Shown: positions 16,493 to 25,857, counted from the first letter of the stretch. The stretch: DNA of 36,320 nucleotides from Bacteroidota bacterium (GCA_003045895.1 PZPC01000053.1:1-36320); one strand, 5' to 3'. Numbers and translations: made by a program. The notes: generated from the letters alone by a model not told the origin.

Positions 16493-17338
16493 ATGAAAAT
16501 AATTGTTGATAGCGGATCCACTAAAGCCGACTGGAAGTTTCTGGCTCCTCACCAGGAGATGATGCTCCACACCATCGGTTTCAATCCGGTTTTTCATTCC
16601 AGCGAATTCATTGGAAGTGAAATCCAGAAAGAATTCAAAGGTATCATTGACCTCCAACAAGAAGCAGAAATCTACTTTTACGGTGCAGGGTGTTGGGACA
16701 AGAGCCGCAACGCAGTGGTCGCGGAAGGATTAAAGCAGGTCTTCCCCAACGCCTCCATTGAAGTACACCACGATTTACTAGCTGCGGCCCGGGCAACCTG
16801 TGGCCGCGAACCGGGAATTTCCTGTATCATTGGCACGGGTTCCAATACCTGTTTGTACGACGGTATTGATGTTCGGGATAATGTCACCAATCTGGGTTAT
16901 CTTTGCGGCGACGAAGGCAGCGGTACCCATCTGGGGAAAAAATTGATCCGTCATTATTTCTACCGGGAAATGCCAAAAGACTTGCTGGATAAATTTGAGA
17001 CCTTCATTGGCGGGGGCAAACAAACCATTCTGGACACCGTTTATAATGGTGAGCCGCCCAATGTATACCTGGCCTCTTTTACCCGCTTCATGTCCGAACA
17101 CACCTACCATCCTTTTATCCAGCGTATCCTTTACCGGTCATTTGCAGAATTCATTGACCGACACGTACGCAAATACGAAGGCCACATGCGTTTGCCGGTG
17201 CATTTTATCGGATCCATCGCTTTTGTGTTTCAGGATATGCTGAAGATCGTCCTGACCGAACGCGCTATGCACGCCGGCATCTTTATCAAACAACCCATTG
17301 ATCGGTTGGTCGAATACCACCGAGAGTTTGTTCATTAA
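16493..17338 (+). CDS. BadF/BadG/BcrA/BcrD-type ATPase, probable N-acetylglucosamine kinase
   Basis: A 282-residue member of the ASKHA fold. MKIIVDSGSTKADWKFL is the phosphate-1 motif, IEVHHDLLAAARATCG the connecting region, SCIIGTGSNTCLYDG the phosphate-2 motif, and LGYLCGDEGSGTHLGKKLI the family block seen in bacterial GlcNAc-kinase-like proteins. The length is normal. A GTG two codons upstream is possible, but the ATG at 16493 is preferred. It lies 12 bp before pfkA, so it probably feeds phosphorylated sugar toward glycolysis. The exact sugar is inference. Confidence 0.8.
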   Translation: MKIIVDSGSTKADWKFLAPHQEMMLHTIGFNPVFHSSEFIGSEIQKEFKGIIDLQQEAEIYFYGAGCWDKSRNAVVAEGLKQVFPNASIEVHHDLLAAARATCGREPGISCIIGTGSNTCLYDGIDVRDNVTNLGYLCGDEGSGTHLGKKLIRHYFYREMPKDLLDKFETFIGGGKQTILDTVYNGEPPNVYLASFTRFMSEHTYHPFIQRILYRSFAEFIDRHVRKYEGHMRLPVHFIGSIAFVFQDMLKIVLTERAMHAGIFIKQPIDRLVEYHREFVH

Positions 17339-17350
17339 ACCACCCCAAAT

Positions 17351-18337
17351 ATGGCCAGTAATTTAATCAAACGAATTGCTGTTTTTACTTCCGGAGGTGA
17401 TGCTCCAGGCATGAATGCTGCTATCCGTGCGGTTGTCCGTACGGCAGCTCACCATAAAATGCACATTTTTGGCATAAACAACGGCTACGAAGGCATGATT
17501 GATGGTGATATGCGCCGCCTGGATATTCGCGACGTGGGAAACATCATCTACCGCGGCGGAACGATCCTGAAAACGGCCCGTAGCCAACGTTTCATGACTG
17601 CCGAAGGCCGGCGTAGTGCGTACGAAGCGCTGCAGGCTTTTGATGTAGACGCCTGTATCGCTATTGGTGGCAACGGAACCTTCACTGGCGCCCAGGTTTT
17701 TTCCGAAGAATACAACATCCCCATTATCGGTGTCCCGGGTACAATTGACAATGACCTTTACGGGACAGATTATACCATTGGTTTTGACACCGCAGTCAAT
17801 ACGGCGGTTCAAGCTTTGGACAAAATTCGCGATACCGCGGATTCCCACAACCGGCTCTTCTTCGTTGAAGTCATGGGGCGTAACTCTGGCTTTATCGCTT
17901 TGAGTACCGGCATTGCCAGTGGTGCGGGTAATGTACTCATCCCCGAAGTAGACACGAGTATGGATCGCCTGATTGAATTGCTGCGTCTGGGAGTGAAGCG
18001 GAAAAAGATGTTTGGTATCGTTGTCGTGGCCGAAGGTAATAAGCTGGGTACTACCCACGAAATAGCTCGCCAGGTGAACGAGGCCATCGATTTTTACGAT
18101 ACCAAAGTAACGATCATTGGCCACATGCAAAGAGGTGGCTCCCCATCAGCATTAGACCGGTTGTTAGCTAGCCGGCTGGGCTTTGGCGCCGTCGAAGGGC
18201 TCATTGAGGGGCACAAAAACGAAATGGTAGGATTGGTCAACAATGAAGTAGTCTTTACTTCATTCTACGATGCCATTACCAAAGAAAAAAAGCCGAACCA
18301 GAACCTGGTAAGGATGGCAGAAATTTTGGCCATCTAA
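17351..18337 (+). CDS. pfkA: 6-phosphofructokinase
   Basis: A 328-residue PfkA. IAVFTSGGDAPGMNAAIRA is the nucleotide loop; GVPGTIDNDLYGTDYTIGFD holds the catalytic TIDND; VEVMGRNSGFIA and IGHMQRGGSPSALDRLLAS are the fructose-6-phosphate sites. Gly109 and the Gly of VPGTIDND mark it as ATP-dependent rather than pyrophosphate-dependent. The usual GGDGS/T has become GGNGT (Asn108; codon AAC read directly); in E. coli the corresponding Asp103 helps bind Mg-ATP. All other catalytic residues look intact, so I expect an active enzyme. It is second in an operon with the sugar kinase. Confidence 0.93.
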   Translation: MASNLIKRIAVFTSGGDAPGMNAAIRAVVRTAAHHKMHIFGINNGYEGMIDGDMRRLDIRDVGNIIYRGGTILKTARSQRFMTAEGRRSAYEALQAFDVDACIAIGGNGTFTGAQVFSEEYNIPIIGVPGTIDNDLYGTDYTIGFDTAVNTAVQALDKIRDTADSHNRLFFVEVMGRNSGFIALSTGIASGAGNVLIPEVDTSMDRLIELLRLGVKRKKMFGIVVVAEGNKLGTTHEIARQVNEAIDFYDTKVTIIGHMQRGGSPSALDRLLASRLGFGAVEGLIEGHKNEMVGLVNNEVVFTSFYDAITKEKKPNQNLVRMAEILAI

Positions 18338-18356
18338 TTATCTCTTACCTTTTGTT

Positions 18357-19088
18357 TCAGCCATTCGGAAGATAAAATGATTCCGTAAGGCTGACGAATT
18401 CCTGGCTACGGGCACTTCCCTCTTCGTTTTGGTAAATGGTGAGGCTGTACTCTCTTACCGGTACTTCAATTTGTGCAAACGCTAACAGCAAGCGGTTGGG
18501 CTGCTTCCCCGGCCTGGGAATAACGTTGCACCGCAGGGTGGTATAGAAATGGTAAGAAGCAGCCAACTCCTGAAAACGCAAGCCTTCCAGCCAGGGTAGT
18601 ATTAAGCAGAAGTGCCCCTCCGGGCTAAGCAATCGCTGCGCACTACGTAGCAAATCCTGGTGCGATAGCTTGACCGTGTGCCGGACACTGGCCCTTTCCT
18701 GGTGATCAGAAAGTACCCCCCCGGAAAAAAAAGGTGGATTACTGACGATTAAATCGAATTGCTCCGTCGTCGAACGGGCAAAATCCTGCAACGATTGGGC
18801 AAGGATGGTTACCCGTTCGGTAAAGGGGCTTTGCCTGGCATTTTCGGTAGCCTGTTGGGCAGCCCGTTCGTCTATCTCAACACCGGTAACCGTGGCGTTG
18901 TCCTGTCGCTGGGCCAGCATCAATGCTATCAGCCCCGTTCCTGTACCGATATCCAATATGCGTTCCGCGCCGCTGGTAGGTACCCAGGCACCAAGTAAAA
19001 CCCCGTCGGTACCCACTTTCATAGCGCACTGGTCCTGGGCAATTTCGAATTGTTGAAACCTAAAAATCGGGTTGTTTACGGAAGACAT
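18357..19088 (-). CDS. trmN6: tRNA1(Val) (adenine(37)-N6)-methyltransferase
   Basis: A 243-residue Rossmann methyltransferase of the YfiC/TrmN6 group. FQQFEIAQDQCAMKVGTDGV is the family N-terminus, ILDIGTGTGLIALMLAQ the SAM-binding loop, VTGVEIDERAAQQATENA motif II and LIVSNPPFF the catalytic NPPF for adenine N6 methylation. In E. coli this enzyme methylates A37 of tRNA-Val(cmo5UAC). It converges on pfkA with only a 19-bp gap. A more general N6-adenine methyltransferase cannot be excluded. Confidence 0.85.
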   Translation of the reverse strand: MSSVNNPIFRFQQFEIAQDQCAMKVGTDGVLLGAWVPTSGAERILDIGTGTGLIALMLAQRQDNATVTGVEIDERAAQQATENARQSPFTERVTILAQSLQDFARSTTEQFDLIVSNPPFFSGGVLSDHQERASVRHTVKLSHQDLLRSAQRLLSPEGHFCLILPWLEGLRFQELAASYHFYTTLRCNVIPRPGKQPNRLLLAFAQIEVPVREYSLTIYQNEEGSARSQEFVSLTESFYLPNG

Positions 19089-19125
19089 AGCTGTAGTTTA
19101 GCTCGAAAATTGCCAACGTATCTAA

Positions 19126-19167
19126 TTAAAAACGTGCAACTGGTACCGTCTGACACCAGTTGCACGT
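19126..19167 (-). terminator. Rho-independent terminator for the DUF5689 lipoprotein gene
   Basis: On the minus strand a perfect 13-bp stem (arms 19155-19167 and 19132-19144, loop of ten bases) is followed by TTTTTAATT. It lies about 50 bp after the stop of the minus-strand lipoprotein gene. Confidence 0.8.
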
Positions 19168-19216
19168 CTTAAACCACCTGTAAGGCCATGTTGTTTTGCC
19201 TTTTATCAGGTTATTA

Positions 19217-21232
19217 TTATTGAATATCGTTCAGGTTACGGATGATCAATTGTGCTTCCGTAAACTGGGCAACAATACCCACTATCGTAAATTGCCCGGT
19301 AGGGACAGTCGCACCCGAAAAGGTAGCAGCTGTACGGGTAAACAAGGCTATTTGTGCTGTATCATCTTCCAGGATTTTGGATCCGTTGTAGGTTCCTCCC
19401 TCCGGCATACTCACATCAACGATTTTCACCAGTGTAGATTCCCAGGCTTCCAGGTTGTCAAGCACCTGTCGAATCGTTGCGACACGTGGTGTTGGCAAGG
19501 TACCCGGTCCGTAGGAAACGGCGTTGGCGTTAGGCACGTTGTTCAGCTGCAAAAGGCCGTTGAACTCACTCAATTCCATACCAGAAACATTGATCTCGAT
19601 CTCTTCACCCAGCGTAAAAACGTGGTTGGCCGTAAAGCGCACCGTCATACCGCCGGTGGCATCCTGGATCACCAGGTTGCGTCCCGTAAGGTTACCGTTG
19701 CCGGCATCTGAGGTAACAATACCACGCAGCAACCGGGCTGCCGGAACGGTACTGCCACCATCCGCAAAGAGGGTACGCAACTCCGCCGCAGTGATCGCCG
19801 TAGGATCGCCACCACTGCCACCCATGAAGTCGGCGTCTCCAATGTTACGCATGTTCAGTTGCAGGCCATTAAAATCAGACAGAATAGCCGTCAGCGTACC
19901 CACCGTAGTGGGGATGGGGGTGCCCGAAAAAGAAGCACTGAAAAAAGTGAAGGTAGGAATGCTACCCGTGCCATCGGCTACGGTAAAACCATCGCCGTAG
20001 GTAGGGCCACCATTAAGCGTCGCATTGGTAATGCGAACGAGGGTAGATTCCCAGGCATTCCCATTGGCCAGCAGTTCGGCCACCGTGGCTACGCGTGGCT
20101 CCGGAAGGGTGCCGTTGCCTTGGGATGCAGCGTTGCCGAGGGGTACATTGTTCAATTGCAACAAACCATTGAACTCACTCATTTCCTGGCCGCTCACCGT
20201 AATTTCCAGTTCCTGGCCCAGGGCGAAACTGTGGTTACCCGTAAACCGTACCAGGATGCCCGCCGTACCGTCCTGGATGACGATGTTGCGGGAATTGAAG
20301 TTGCCATTGGCCAGGTCACTGATGACGACTCCCCGAATTTTACTGTTGTCAGGGCCGGCATTTTGGCCGCCCGCGAAGGCCGCGCGAAGGGACTGGATGG
20401 AAACCAAATCACCACCGATAGGGCCCGTGCCACAACGGGTGCCCGTAAATTGTACATCATCGGTATTGCGTAGGGTCAGCTGTACGGTTGTACCGAATAC
20501 CGATAAAATGGCCGTTAGCGTTCCGTTACCTGCCGGTATCGGTTCGCCCGCAAAATCAGCAAAATCACTGTTGCGAACCACTACCGCATTACCCGAACAA
20601 TCCTCCAGGGTCCGGTTGCGGCCAGAACCTCCGCCGGCAACGGCATAGGTAGCTCCCAGGTCTACATCGGCAAACTGGATATCCTCGAGTATAATCAACC
20701 GACTGAGTAAATTCTTAAAAACAGTAGGGTTGTTGAGTACCTCGTTCAAGGTGGTAGGCGTAGGCATTACTTCCTTTTTCTCACCCGCCACCAGGTACTG
20801 GCTAATTAACGGACCAGCAATTACTGCTCCACTGGCGTCGCCGGTGATTTGGTAGAGGTTGTTGTAATCGTTGACGTACAGCCCTTTTACTTTGACAAAC
20901 AGCTCCGTTCCAACGGGGTACAACGCAAACAATCCGGCAGAACCCAAACGGATGACAATGCCAGCGGAAGCGTCTTCAATCACCAGGTTTTGGTATAAAT
21001 TACCGCTTTCATCATCGGCAACAACTAAGCCGGCGATGATCCAATCTTCCGTAATTTCAGTAGGATTGCTACCAAGTGTATGTAAATCACGAACCTGAGC
21101 AATGGTTGCATTTGCCGTTAGCGTGGGTAAGCCCCGCACGGGTGGCTCGTCAAAAGCCTGATCGACACAGCCGGAAAAGGTGAGTCCTAAAATCGCAAAA
21201 AACAGGAAGGAAAATAAATATTTGAATTGCAT
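19217..21232 (-). CDS. DUF5689 lipoprotein with three OB-fold-like repeats
   Basis: A 671-residue outer-membrane or surface lipoprotein. The signal peptide ends in the lipobox LTFSGC, so Cys22 should be lipidated. Three related units follow: about 38-264, 277-470 and 479-671. Each begins with a TIAQVRDLH/SIQSLRAAF/TAAELRTLF helix, then RGVVISD...NIVIQDGTAGILVRF and FNGLLQLNNV blocks. Units two and three are much more alike than the first, which suggests a recent duplication. DUF5689 domains are usually annotated with OB folds. The gene follows the TonB receptor by 25 bp and is divergent from a secreted nuclease-like gene, so it may capture nucleic acid or a nucleotide at the cell surface (inference). 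Confidence 0.85.
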   Translation of the reverse strand: MQFKYLFSFLFFAILGLTFSGCVDQAFDEPPVRGLPTLTANATIAQVRDLHTLGSNPTEITEDWIIAGLVVADDESGNLYQNLVIEDASAGIVIRLGSAGLFALYPVGTELFVKVKGLYVNDYNNLYQITGDASGAVIAGPLISQYLVAGEKKEVMPTPTTLNEVLNNPTVFKNLLSRLIILEDIQFADVDLGATYAVAGGGSGRNRTLEDCSGNAVVVRNSDFADFAGEPIPAGNGTLTAILSVFGTTVQLTLRNTDDVQFTGTRCGTGPIGGDLVSIQSLRAAFAGGQNAGPDNSKIRGVVISDLANGNFNSRNIVIQDGTAGILVRFTGNHSFALGQELEITVSGQEMSEFNGLLQLNNVPLGNAASQGNGTLPEPRVATVAELLANGNAWESTLVRITNATLNGGPTYGDGFTVADGTGSIPTFTFFSASFSGTPIPTTVGTLTAILSDFNGLQLNMRNIGDADFMGGSGGDPTAITAAELRTLFADGGSTVPAARLLRGIVTSDAGNGNLTGRNLVIQDATGGMTVRFTANHVFTLGEEIEINVSGMELSEFNGLLQLNNVPNANAVSYGPGTLPTPRVATIRQVLDNLEAWESTLVKIVDVSMPEGGTYNGSKILEDDTAQIALFTRTAATFSGATVPTGQFTIVGIVAQFTEAQLIIRNLNDIQ

Positions 21233-21257
21233 GGTAGCGAATTTTAAATAATCAATA

Positions 21258-24086
21258 TTACATTCTGAAGGTCAGGCTCACAAAATAATTGCGCCCAAAA
21301 CTGTAGAAGTAATTGTTGGGGAAACGGTTGACATCTTTGGTGTCGAAATCAAAGCGGAACTGCTCGTAGCCGCCGGTGCGAAAATCCTTTTTATCCAGCA
21401 GGTTGTTGACGCCTACGTTCAAAAGCAGAAAAACGTTGTTAATCTTCCAGGACTTGCCGCCAAAGAAATCCATGGTAAAAGCACTGGGGGTGCGTTCCTG
21501 GTCGAGAATACTATTCCAAAGTTCACTGTCGGGGGTAACTACCTCTTGGATGATGGTCGGATCGGAGACGTAAGAAACGGCTTCGGTAGTTCGTCTTTCC
21601 GGGAAAAAGTCCAGCCAGGTGCCCGCAAAGTAGTTGAAGTTCAGGTTGGCAAACCAAAAATTGCTCCCCGTGTAGTTCAGTCCAAAAGTGTAGGCTTCGT
21701 TGGCTGATCCGGCTACATTGTAATTATCGATGTAAACGGTGTGCTTAACAACCTCTTCCGCCAATTGGTCCAAATAGATGGTTGCAGTGGGCCGGTTGGT
21801 ATAAATGTACTGGCCAATGGCCGCCACGGCCGTAGCGCGTAGGGCAGGCGTTACATTTACCTCGACGGCCAACTCCAGGCCAGCATGCTGGCTGTTGATA
21901 CCTTGCATAATGTAGTTGACAAAACCGCCGCTCGTACCGGCCGCATTTTGTACCACCCGATCCAGGAATAAACTCCGGTTGAAAATCTGGTCCTCAAAGC
22001 GGGTCAGATAACCCATGGCGCGCGCCTTAAATTTAGGCGAGCGCAACAAGTATCCGCCTTCCAACGACAAGATTTTTTCCTCCGTCAGGTTGCTGACGAC
22101 CTGGTTTCGCGTACGCGGACTGGTAAAGGCATCCTGGGTGTAAGGTGCTTTGGTTTGGTAAGCCGCGTTAACCAGCAGGTAATTCCGGCCATTGATTTTA
22201 TAGGTCAAGCCACCTTTGGCCCCCACTTCGGTAAAAGACAATTTTTCGCTTTCACCGAAGCTGCTGTCCGGGAATTTCCCATTGGCGACTTTGCCATCCC
22301 GCCAGTACTTAGACTGACCAATGCTACCTGCCAGGAAAAAGTCGACCTTAGGAAAGCGAAAGTTGGCCTGGGTCCAGGCATTGGTCTGCTGGATGTGTAA
22401 ATCGTAATCATACCCGAAGCGATCACCTTCCCGCAGAATTTCATTGGGCACCGCAAGATTGTTCTCGGTGAAGATGCCCGAACTGTCAAATTCAGCAAAC
22501 TTATCCACGTTCAGGTAAAAATCGCCACCCAACAGGTCGTCCACTAGTTTGTAATTGGCGGTGGTCTGGTCGCTGTAAGTCAACCCGAACTGCATGGTGA
22601 GGTGGTCGCTAAGAAAAGCTTCCAACACGGTATTAGCCGTAGCCCGGGAGAGGTCGGTCCGACGGTCTTCAATGACGTACTGGGAACGCAATCCGCTGAC
22701 GGTATTTCCGGCAATGCCATCGGCGTTCTCTATCGTCTGGAAGCCATTGTAGTTGGCCTGGTAGATTTGATCCCAATCGATTTGCCCAATGATCTCGGGA
22801 TTGTCTTCCCAGAGCTGTTCAATCTCGGTGCGGGTGTCTCCTTCGAAATAGCTCGGTAATCTTCGGTAATAATTGGGGCGTGGGTCGGGCGCGTTGTACC
22901 AATCCAGGGCCGTATTACCCGTGCGTCCGGTCTGGAAGCCCAGGGAAGTCGTTAGTGCCAATTTATCGGAAAGCGCCCAATCGTTGCGCAGCATCACCAC
23001 GGGTTGGTTGATGTTCTGTACCCGTGAATTGCGCTTTTTACCTTCCTGGTAACCCCAGTTGGCGTTGTAGAAGTTGGTGCCGGCCAAGTCGTAGGTTTCC
23101 TGGGTGGCCCCAGAAATTTTCCCCCGCTTGATGGGTGCACCGTAAACCGTCAGGTTCAGGACGTTGTTTTTTGCCAGTTGCCGGTCAACGGACAGAAAAT
23201 AAGAATAGGCATCATAAAAAGTTCCTGCCACGTAACCTTCGTCAGCCCAACGGCGCGAAGCCGAAGCACTGAATGCCCAACCACTGGCCAACATCCCCGT
23301 ATTGTAGGTAGCCATGACGCGGTTGCGGTAAGTCCGGTTGGAAAGTGCGTAAGACACGTTGAGTCCCTTGCGCTGGGTACTGGCACGGGTATCAACCGTT
23401 GAAGCCCCCCCTACTCCACCGTAGGCAAACGTCGAAGCGCCCAGGCCAATCGTATTGGTCCGGTTGCGGAAGACGTCGTTGAGGCCACCCCAGTGATTGA
23501 AGAAAACGTTGCCTGTTTCCAGGTCATTGACCGGAAGACCGTTGATGAGTACGGATGTGTAGCGGGCATCGTAGCCGCGGATGTTGAATCGGGCCTGGCC
23601 AAAGGTAAAGGCCGCAGCAGAAACAAACACATCGCGGGAAGCCGATAGCACCCCGGAAATGTTCTGGGAACCGCCACCGTTGGCATCCAGATCCCCATCC
23701 GCCAAAGAAATGGAGGGGATCAATTCGTCCAGAATGGTCTGGTTCAAACCAACGGCAGCTTGCAGGCGAATGGTCCCCAGGTCAATCTGTCCGGAGTCAT
23801 TGCCGACCAGGTCGGTTTCGTAGGTTTGGTAGCCTTCAATGCCTACCGATAAATGAAGGGCCTCTCCTGCCGGGATGCCGACTCTTAACTCAAATGCACC
23901 AACAGCATTAGTGGCACCGAAGACCGACAATGCACGCACCTCCACTCCTGCGAGTGGTTCGTCGGTAAGGTCGTCGATTACAGTACCCGTAATAACGGTT
24001 TGGGCAGTTGCTAAAGTTAAGGGCAGACAAATTAAGAGCAGAAAGGCGAAAGTGGTTTTTACCACGAAGGTGCTCGTCTGTGTCAT
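21258..24086 (-). CDS. TonB-dependent receptor with carboxypeptidase-regulatory-like N-terminal domain
   Basis: A 942-residue outer-membrane protein. The signal peptide ends near TATAQ-type residues at about 29. Residues 31-115 form the CarboxypepD_reg-like domain (VITGTVIDDLTDEPLAGVEV). The plug follows (SRDVFVSAAAFTFGQARFNI, RGYDARYTSVLINGLPVND) and then a long beta-barrel ending in SFGRNYFVSLTFRM with C-terminal aromatic residues. It moves a TonB-energised substrate into the periplasm. With the DUF5689 lipoprotein it forms a SusCD-like receptor-lipoprotein pair; the nearby nuclease points to nucleic acid fragments or nucleotides as cargo. It has its own -7 box. Confidence 0.9.
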   Translation of the reverse strand: MTQTSTFVVKTTFAFLLLICLPLTLATAQTVITGTVIDDLTDEPLAGVEVRALSVFGATNAVGAFELRVGIPAGEALHLSVGIEGYQTYETDLVGNDSGQIDLGTIRLQAAVGLNQTILDELIPSISLADGDLDANGGGSQNISGVLSASRDVFVSAAAFTFGQARFNIRGYDARYTSVLINGLPVNDLETGNVFFNHWGGLNDVFRNRTNTIGLGASTFAYGGVGGASTVDTRASTQRKGLNVSYALSNRTYRNRVMATYNTGMLASGWAFSASASRRWADEGYVAGTFYDAYSYFLSVDRQLAKNNVLNLTVYGAPIKRGKISGATQETYDLAGTNFYNANWGYQEGKKRNSRVQNINQPVVMLRNDWALSDKLALTTSLGFQTGRTGNTALDWYNAPDPRPNYYRRLPSYFEGDTRTEIEQLWEDNPEIIGQIDWDQIYQANYNGFQTIENADGIAGNTVSGLRSQYVIEDRRTDLSRATANTVLEAFLSDHLTMQFGLTYSDQTTANYKLVDDLLGGDFYLNVDKFAEFDSSGIFTENNLAVPNEILREGDRFGYDYDLHIQQTNAWTQANFRFPKVDFFLAGSIGQSKYWRDGKVANGKFPDSSFGESEKLSFTEVGAKGGLTYKINGRNYLLVNAAYQTKAPYTQDAFTSPRTRNQVVSNLTEEKILSLEGGYLLRSPKFKARAMGYLTRFEDQIFNRSLFLDRVVQNAAGTSGGFVNYIMQGINSQHAGLELAVEVNVTPALRATAVAAIGQYIYTNRPTATIYLDQLAEEVVKHTVYIDNYNVAGSANEAYTFGLNYTGSNFWFANLNFNYFAGTWLDFFPERRTTEAVSYVSDPTIIQEVVTPDSELWNSILDQERTPSAFTMDFFGGKSWKINNVFLLLNVGVNNLLDKKDFRTGGYEQFRFDFDTKDVNRFPNNYFYSFGRNYFVSLTFRM

Positions 24087-24112
24087 ATAAACTTTTGAGT
24101 GAAAAAGCGCTG

Positions 24113-24120
24113 CAAAGGTA
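24113..24120 (-). promoter_or_regulatory. Candidate -7 box for the TonB receptor-lipoprotein operon
   Basis: The minus strand reads TACCTTTG, an exact TAnnTTTG match, 26 bp before the ATG. The -33 position holds a T-run (TTTT) instead of TTTG. Confidence 0.5.
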
Positions 24121-24255
24121 AGCGATTCATTCGCGCTTAAAAAATATTTATACCAAGAATTAACATAAAGTTAAAGGCAGTTGTATGCCAAAATGTGGAA
24201 CTTTGCCGCGTAGTTTACGTCTCAACAATACACCGTTTGTAAAATTTCCTCCAAT

Positions 24256-25311
24256 ATGGGTCTTCAATTGCGTATTTGCTTGGTTTTCGTTTCCCTTTTT
24301 TACCTCCAGACTACGGCTAGCGCCCAGGAACACGCTTACCAAATTGGTCTGCTGGGTTTTTACAACCTGGAAAACCTGTTCGATACCATTGATACCCCAG
24401 ACGTTAATGACACCGAGTTTACGCCTGCTGGCCCCAAACACTACGACACCGAGATGTACCTCGACAAACTGGGCAATCTGAGCCAGGTAATCAGCGAAGT
24501 AGGGGCGGATTTATCCCCGGATGGCGTTGCGATACTGGGGGTGGCGGAGATTGAGAACCGCAGCGTCCTCGAGGACCTCGTTAAACAACCAGCGCTGGCC
24601 AGCCGCAATTACCAAATTGTCCATTACGACAGCCCCGACCGGCGCGGTATTGACGTTGGCCTGCTGTACAATCCCAAATATTTCACCGTTGCGGAAAGTC
24701 GGTCGGTACCGGTGATGATTTATGACGCCACGGACAACAGTCGGATTTATACCCGGGATATTCTGCTGGTAGGTGGTGATTACCAAGGGGAACAGCTGTA
24801 CGTGATGGTGAATCACTGGCCTTCCCGGCGGGGCGGAGAGGCGCGCAGTGCGCCCTTGCGCAATGCTGCAGCATTGATTTGTAAAAACCTGAGCGATTCG
24901 CTGCGACTAGCCGCTCCGAATGCCAAGATCGTTATTATGGGTGATTTGAACGACGACCCCGTTTCTCCCAGCGTGGCTGACGTGCTACAAGCTGCCGGCA
25001 AAATAAACAAGGTGCGGCCCGGTGGTTTTTATTCCCCAATGTGGTCCTTCTTTCGGCAGGGTATTGGCACCACGGCCTACCGCGACGCCTGGAGCCTTTT
25101 CGACCAGTTGGTCATCAGCGACAACTGGCTGGATAACGAACAAGCAGGCTATCGCTTTTACCAGGCTTACATTTATAATCCCAACCACCTGGTGCAGAAA
25201 ACGGGCCATTTTATGGGCTACCCCTTCCGCACTTTCGCCGGAGACACTTACCTGGGGGGATACAGCGACCACTTCCCTGTCTACATGGCGATCATTAAGC
25301 CCAAATTTTAA
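24256..25311 (+). CDS. Secreted endonuclease/exonuclease/phosphatase family protein
   Basis: A 351-residue protein with a signal peptide (cleavage near TTASAQ, residue 24). EEP-fold residues are all visible: FYNLENLFDT (Asn), GVAEIENRSVL (metal-binding Glu), YDSPDRRGIDVGLLY, VMVNHWPSRRGGEARSAP (catalytic His), IVIMGDLNDDP (Asp-Asn) and SDHFPVYM (terminal Asp-His). It should act outside the cytoplasm as a metal-dependent nuclease or phosphodiesterase. It is divergent from the TonB-DUF5689 pair, which suggests digestion of extracellular nucleic acid followed by uptake. Phosphatase activity on another substrate is an alternative. Confidence 0.88.
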   Translation: MGLQLRICLVFVSLFYLQTTASAQEHAYQIGLLGFYNLENLFDTIDTPDVNDTEFTPAGPKHYDTEMYLDKLGNLSQVISEVGADLSPDGVAILGVAEIENRSVLEDLVKQPALASRNYQIVHYDSPDRRGIDVGLLYNPKYFTVAESRSVPVMIYDATDNSRIYTRDILLVGGDYQGEQLYVMVNHWPSRRGGEARSAPLRNAAALICKNLSDSLRLAAPNAKIVIMGDLNDDPVSPSVADVLQAAGKINKVRPGGFYSPMWSFFRQGIGTTAYRDAWSLFDQLVISDNWLDNEQAGYRFYQAYIYNPNHLVQKTGHFMGYPFRTFAGDTYLGGYSDHFPVYMAIIKPKF

Positions 25312-25333
25312 ATGACTTAACCTTTTTACTGAC

Positions 25334-25795
25334 GTGTATTCCAAAGAAGAAGTCACCCAATTGCGGAAAGCGTTCTGGACAACCTTTGGCCAGTACCTGC
25401 GCCCCATCCCTGGTTCCGAAGGGGAAAAGGTGAATTGGATCAACTACAGAACGGGCTTCAAGGGCATGAACTTCCGCATGGATGCCAATAAACAGGAAGC
25501 CTACATTGGTATCGTCTTTAGCCAGCCGAATCCAGACCTGCGCATCCTGTTCTTTGAGCAGCTGCTCGAACTTAGATCAGTACTCCACGGAGAATTGGGC
25601 GAGGAATGGATCTGGGAACAAGCCGCCCGCAACGACCAGGGACAACCCATTAGTCAGGTCTATCAAATACTACCCGCAGTGAGTATCTTCCAAAAAGCAG
25701 ATTGGCCACAACTGATCTCTTTTTTCAAACCCCGTATAATTGCCCTCGACGAATTCTGGTCGACAGCAAAGTATCACTTTGAACCTTTAGGCTAG
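25334..25795 (+). CDS. DUF4268 domain-containing protein
   Basis: A 153-residue cytoplasmic protein starting at GTG, 22 bp after the nuclease gene. The block KEEVTQLRKAFWTTFGQYL, WINYRTGFKGMNFRMDA and FKPRIIALDEFWSTAKYHF matches the DUF4268 family, which has no assigned function and sometimes appears as the C-terminal part of nuclease-like proteins. No catalytic motif is evident. The spacing suggests co-transcription with the nuclease. Confidence 0.8.
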   Translation: MYSKEEVTQLRKAFWTTFGQYLRPIPGSEGEKVNWINYRTGFKGMNFRMDANKQEAYIGIVFSQPNPDLRILFFEQLLELRSVLHGELGEEWIWEQAARNDQGQPISQVYQILPAVSIFQKADWPQLISFFKPRIIALDEFWSTAKYHFEPLG

Positions 25796-25857
25796 TGAAA
25801 ATCCAGAGCCGACTAAATTCCTGCAATAAAATCAGCTTTCTTACCCGGACGAATCAG

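Noticed and set aside
17363-18130. 255-codon minus-strand open frame opposite pfkA
   Set aside because: It is a shadow of pfkA: no recognisable domain, and the plus-strand protein is an unmistakable phosphofructokinase.
19859-20648. Long plus-strand frames opposite the DUF5689 gene
   Set aside because: They reflect the repeat structure and composition of the lipoprotein gene and show no signal or domain.
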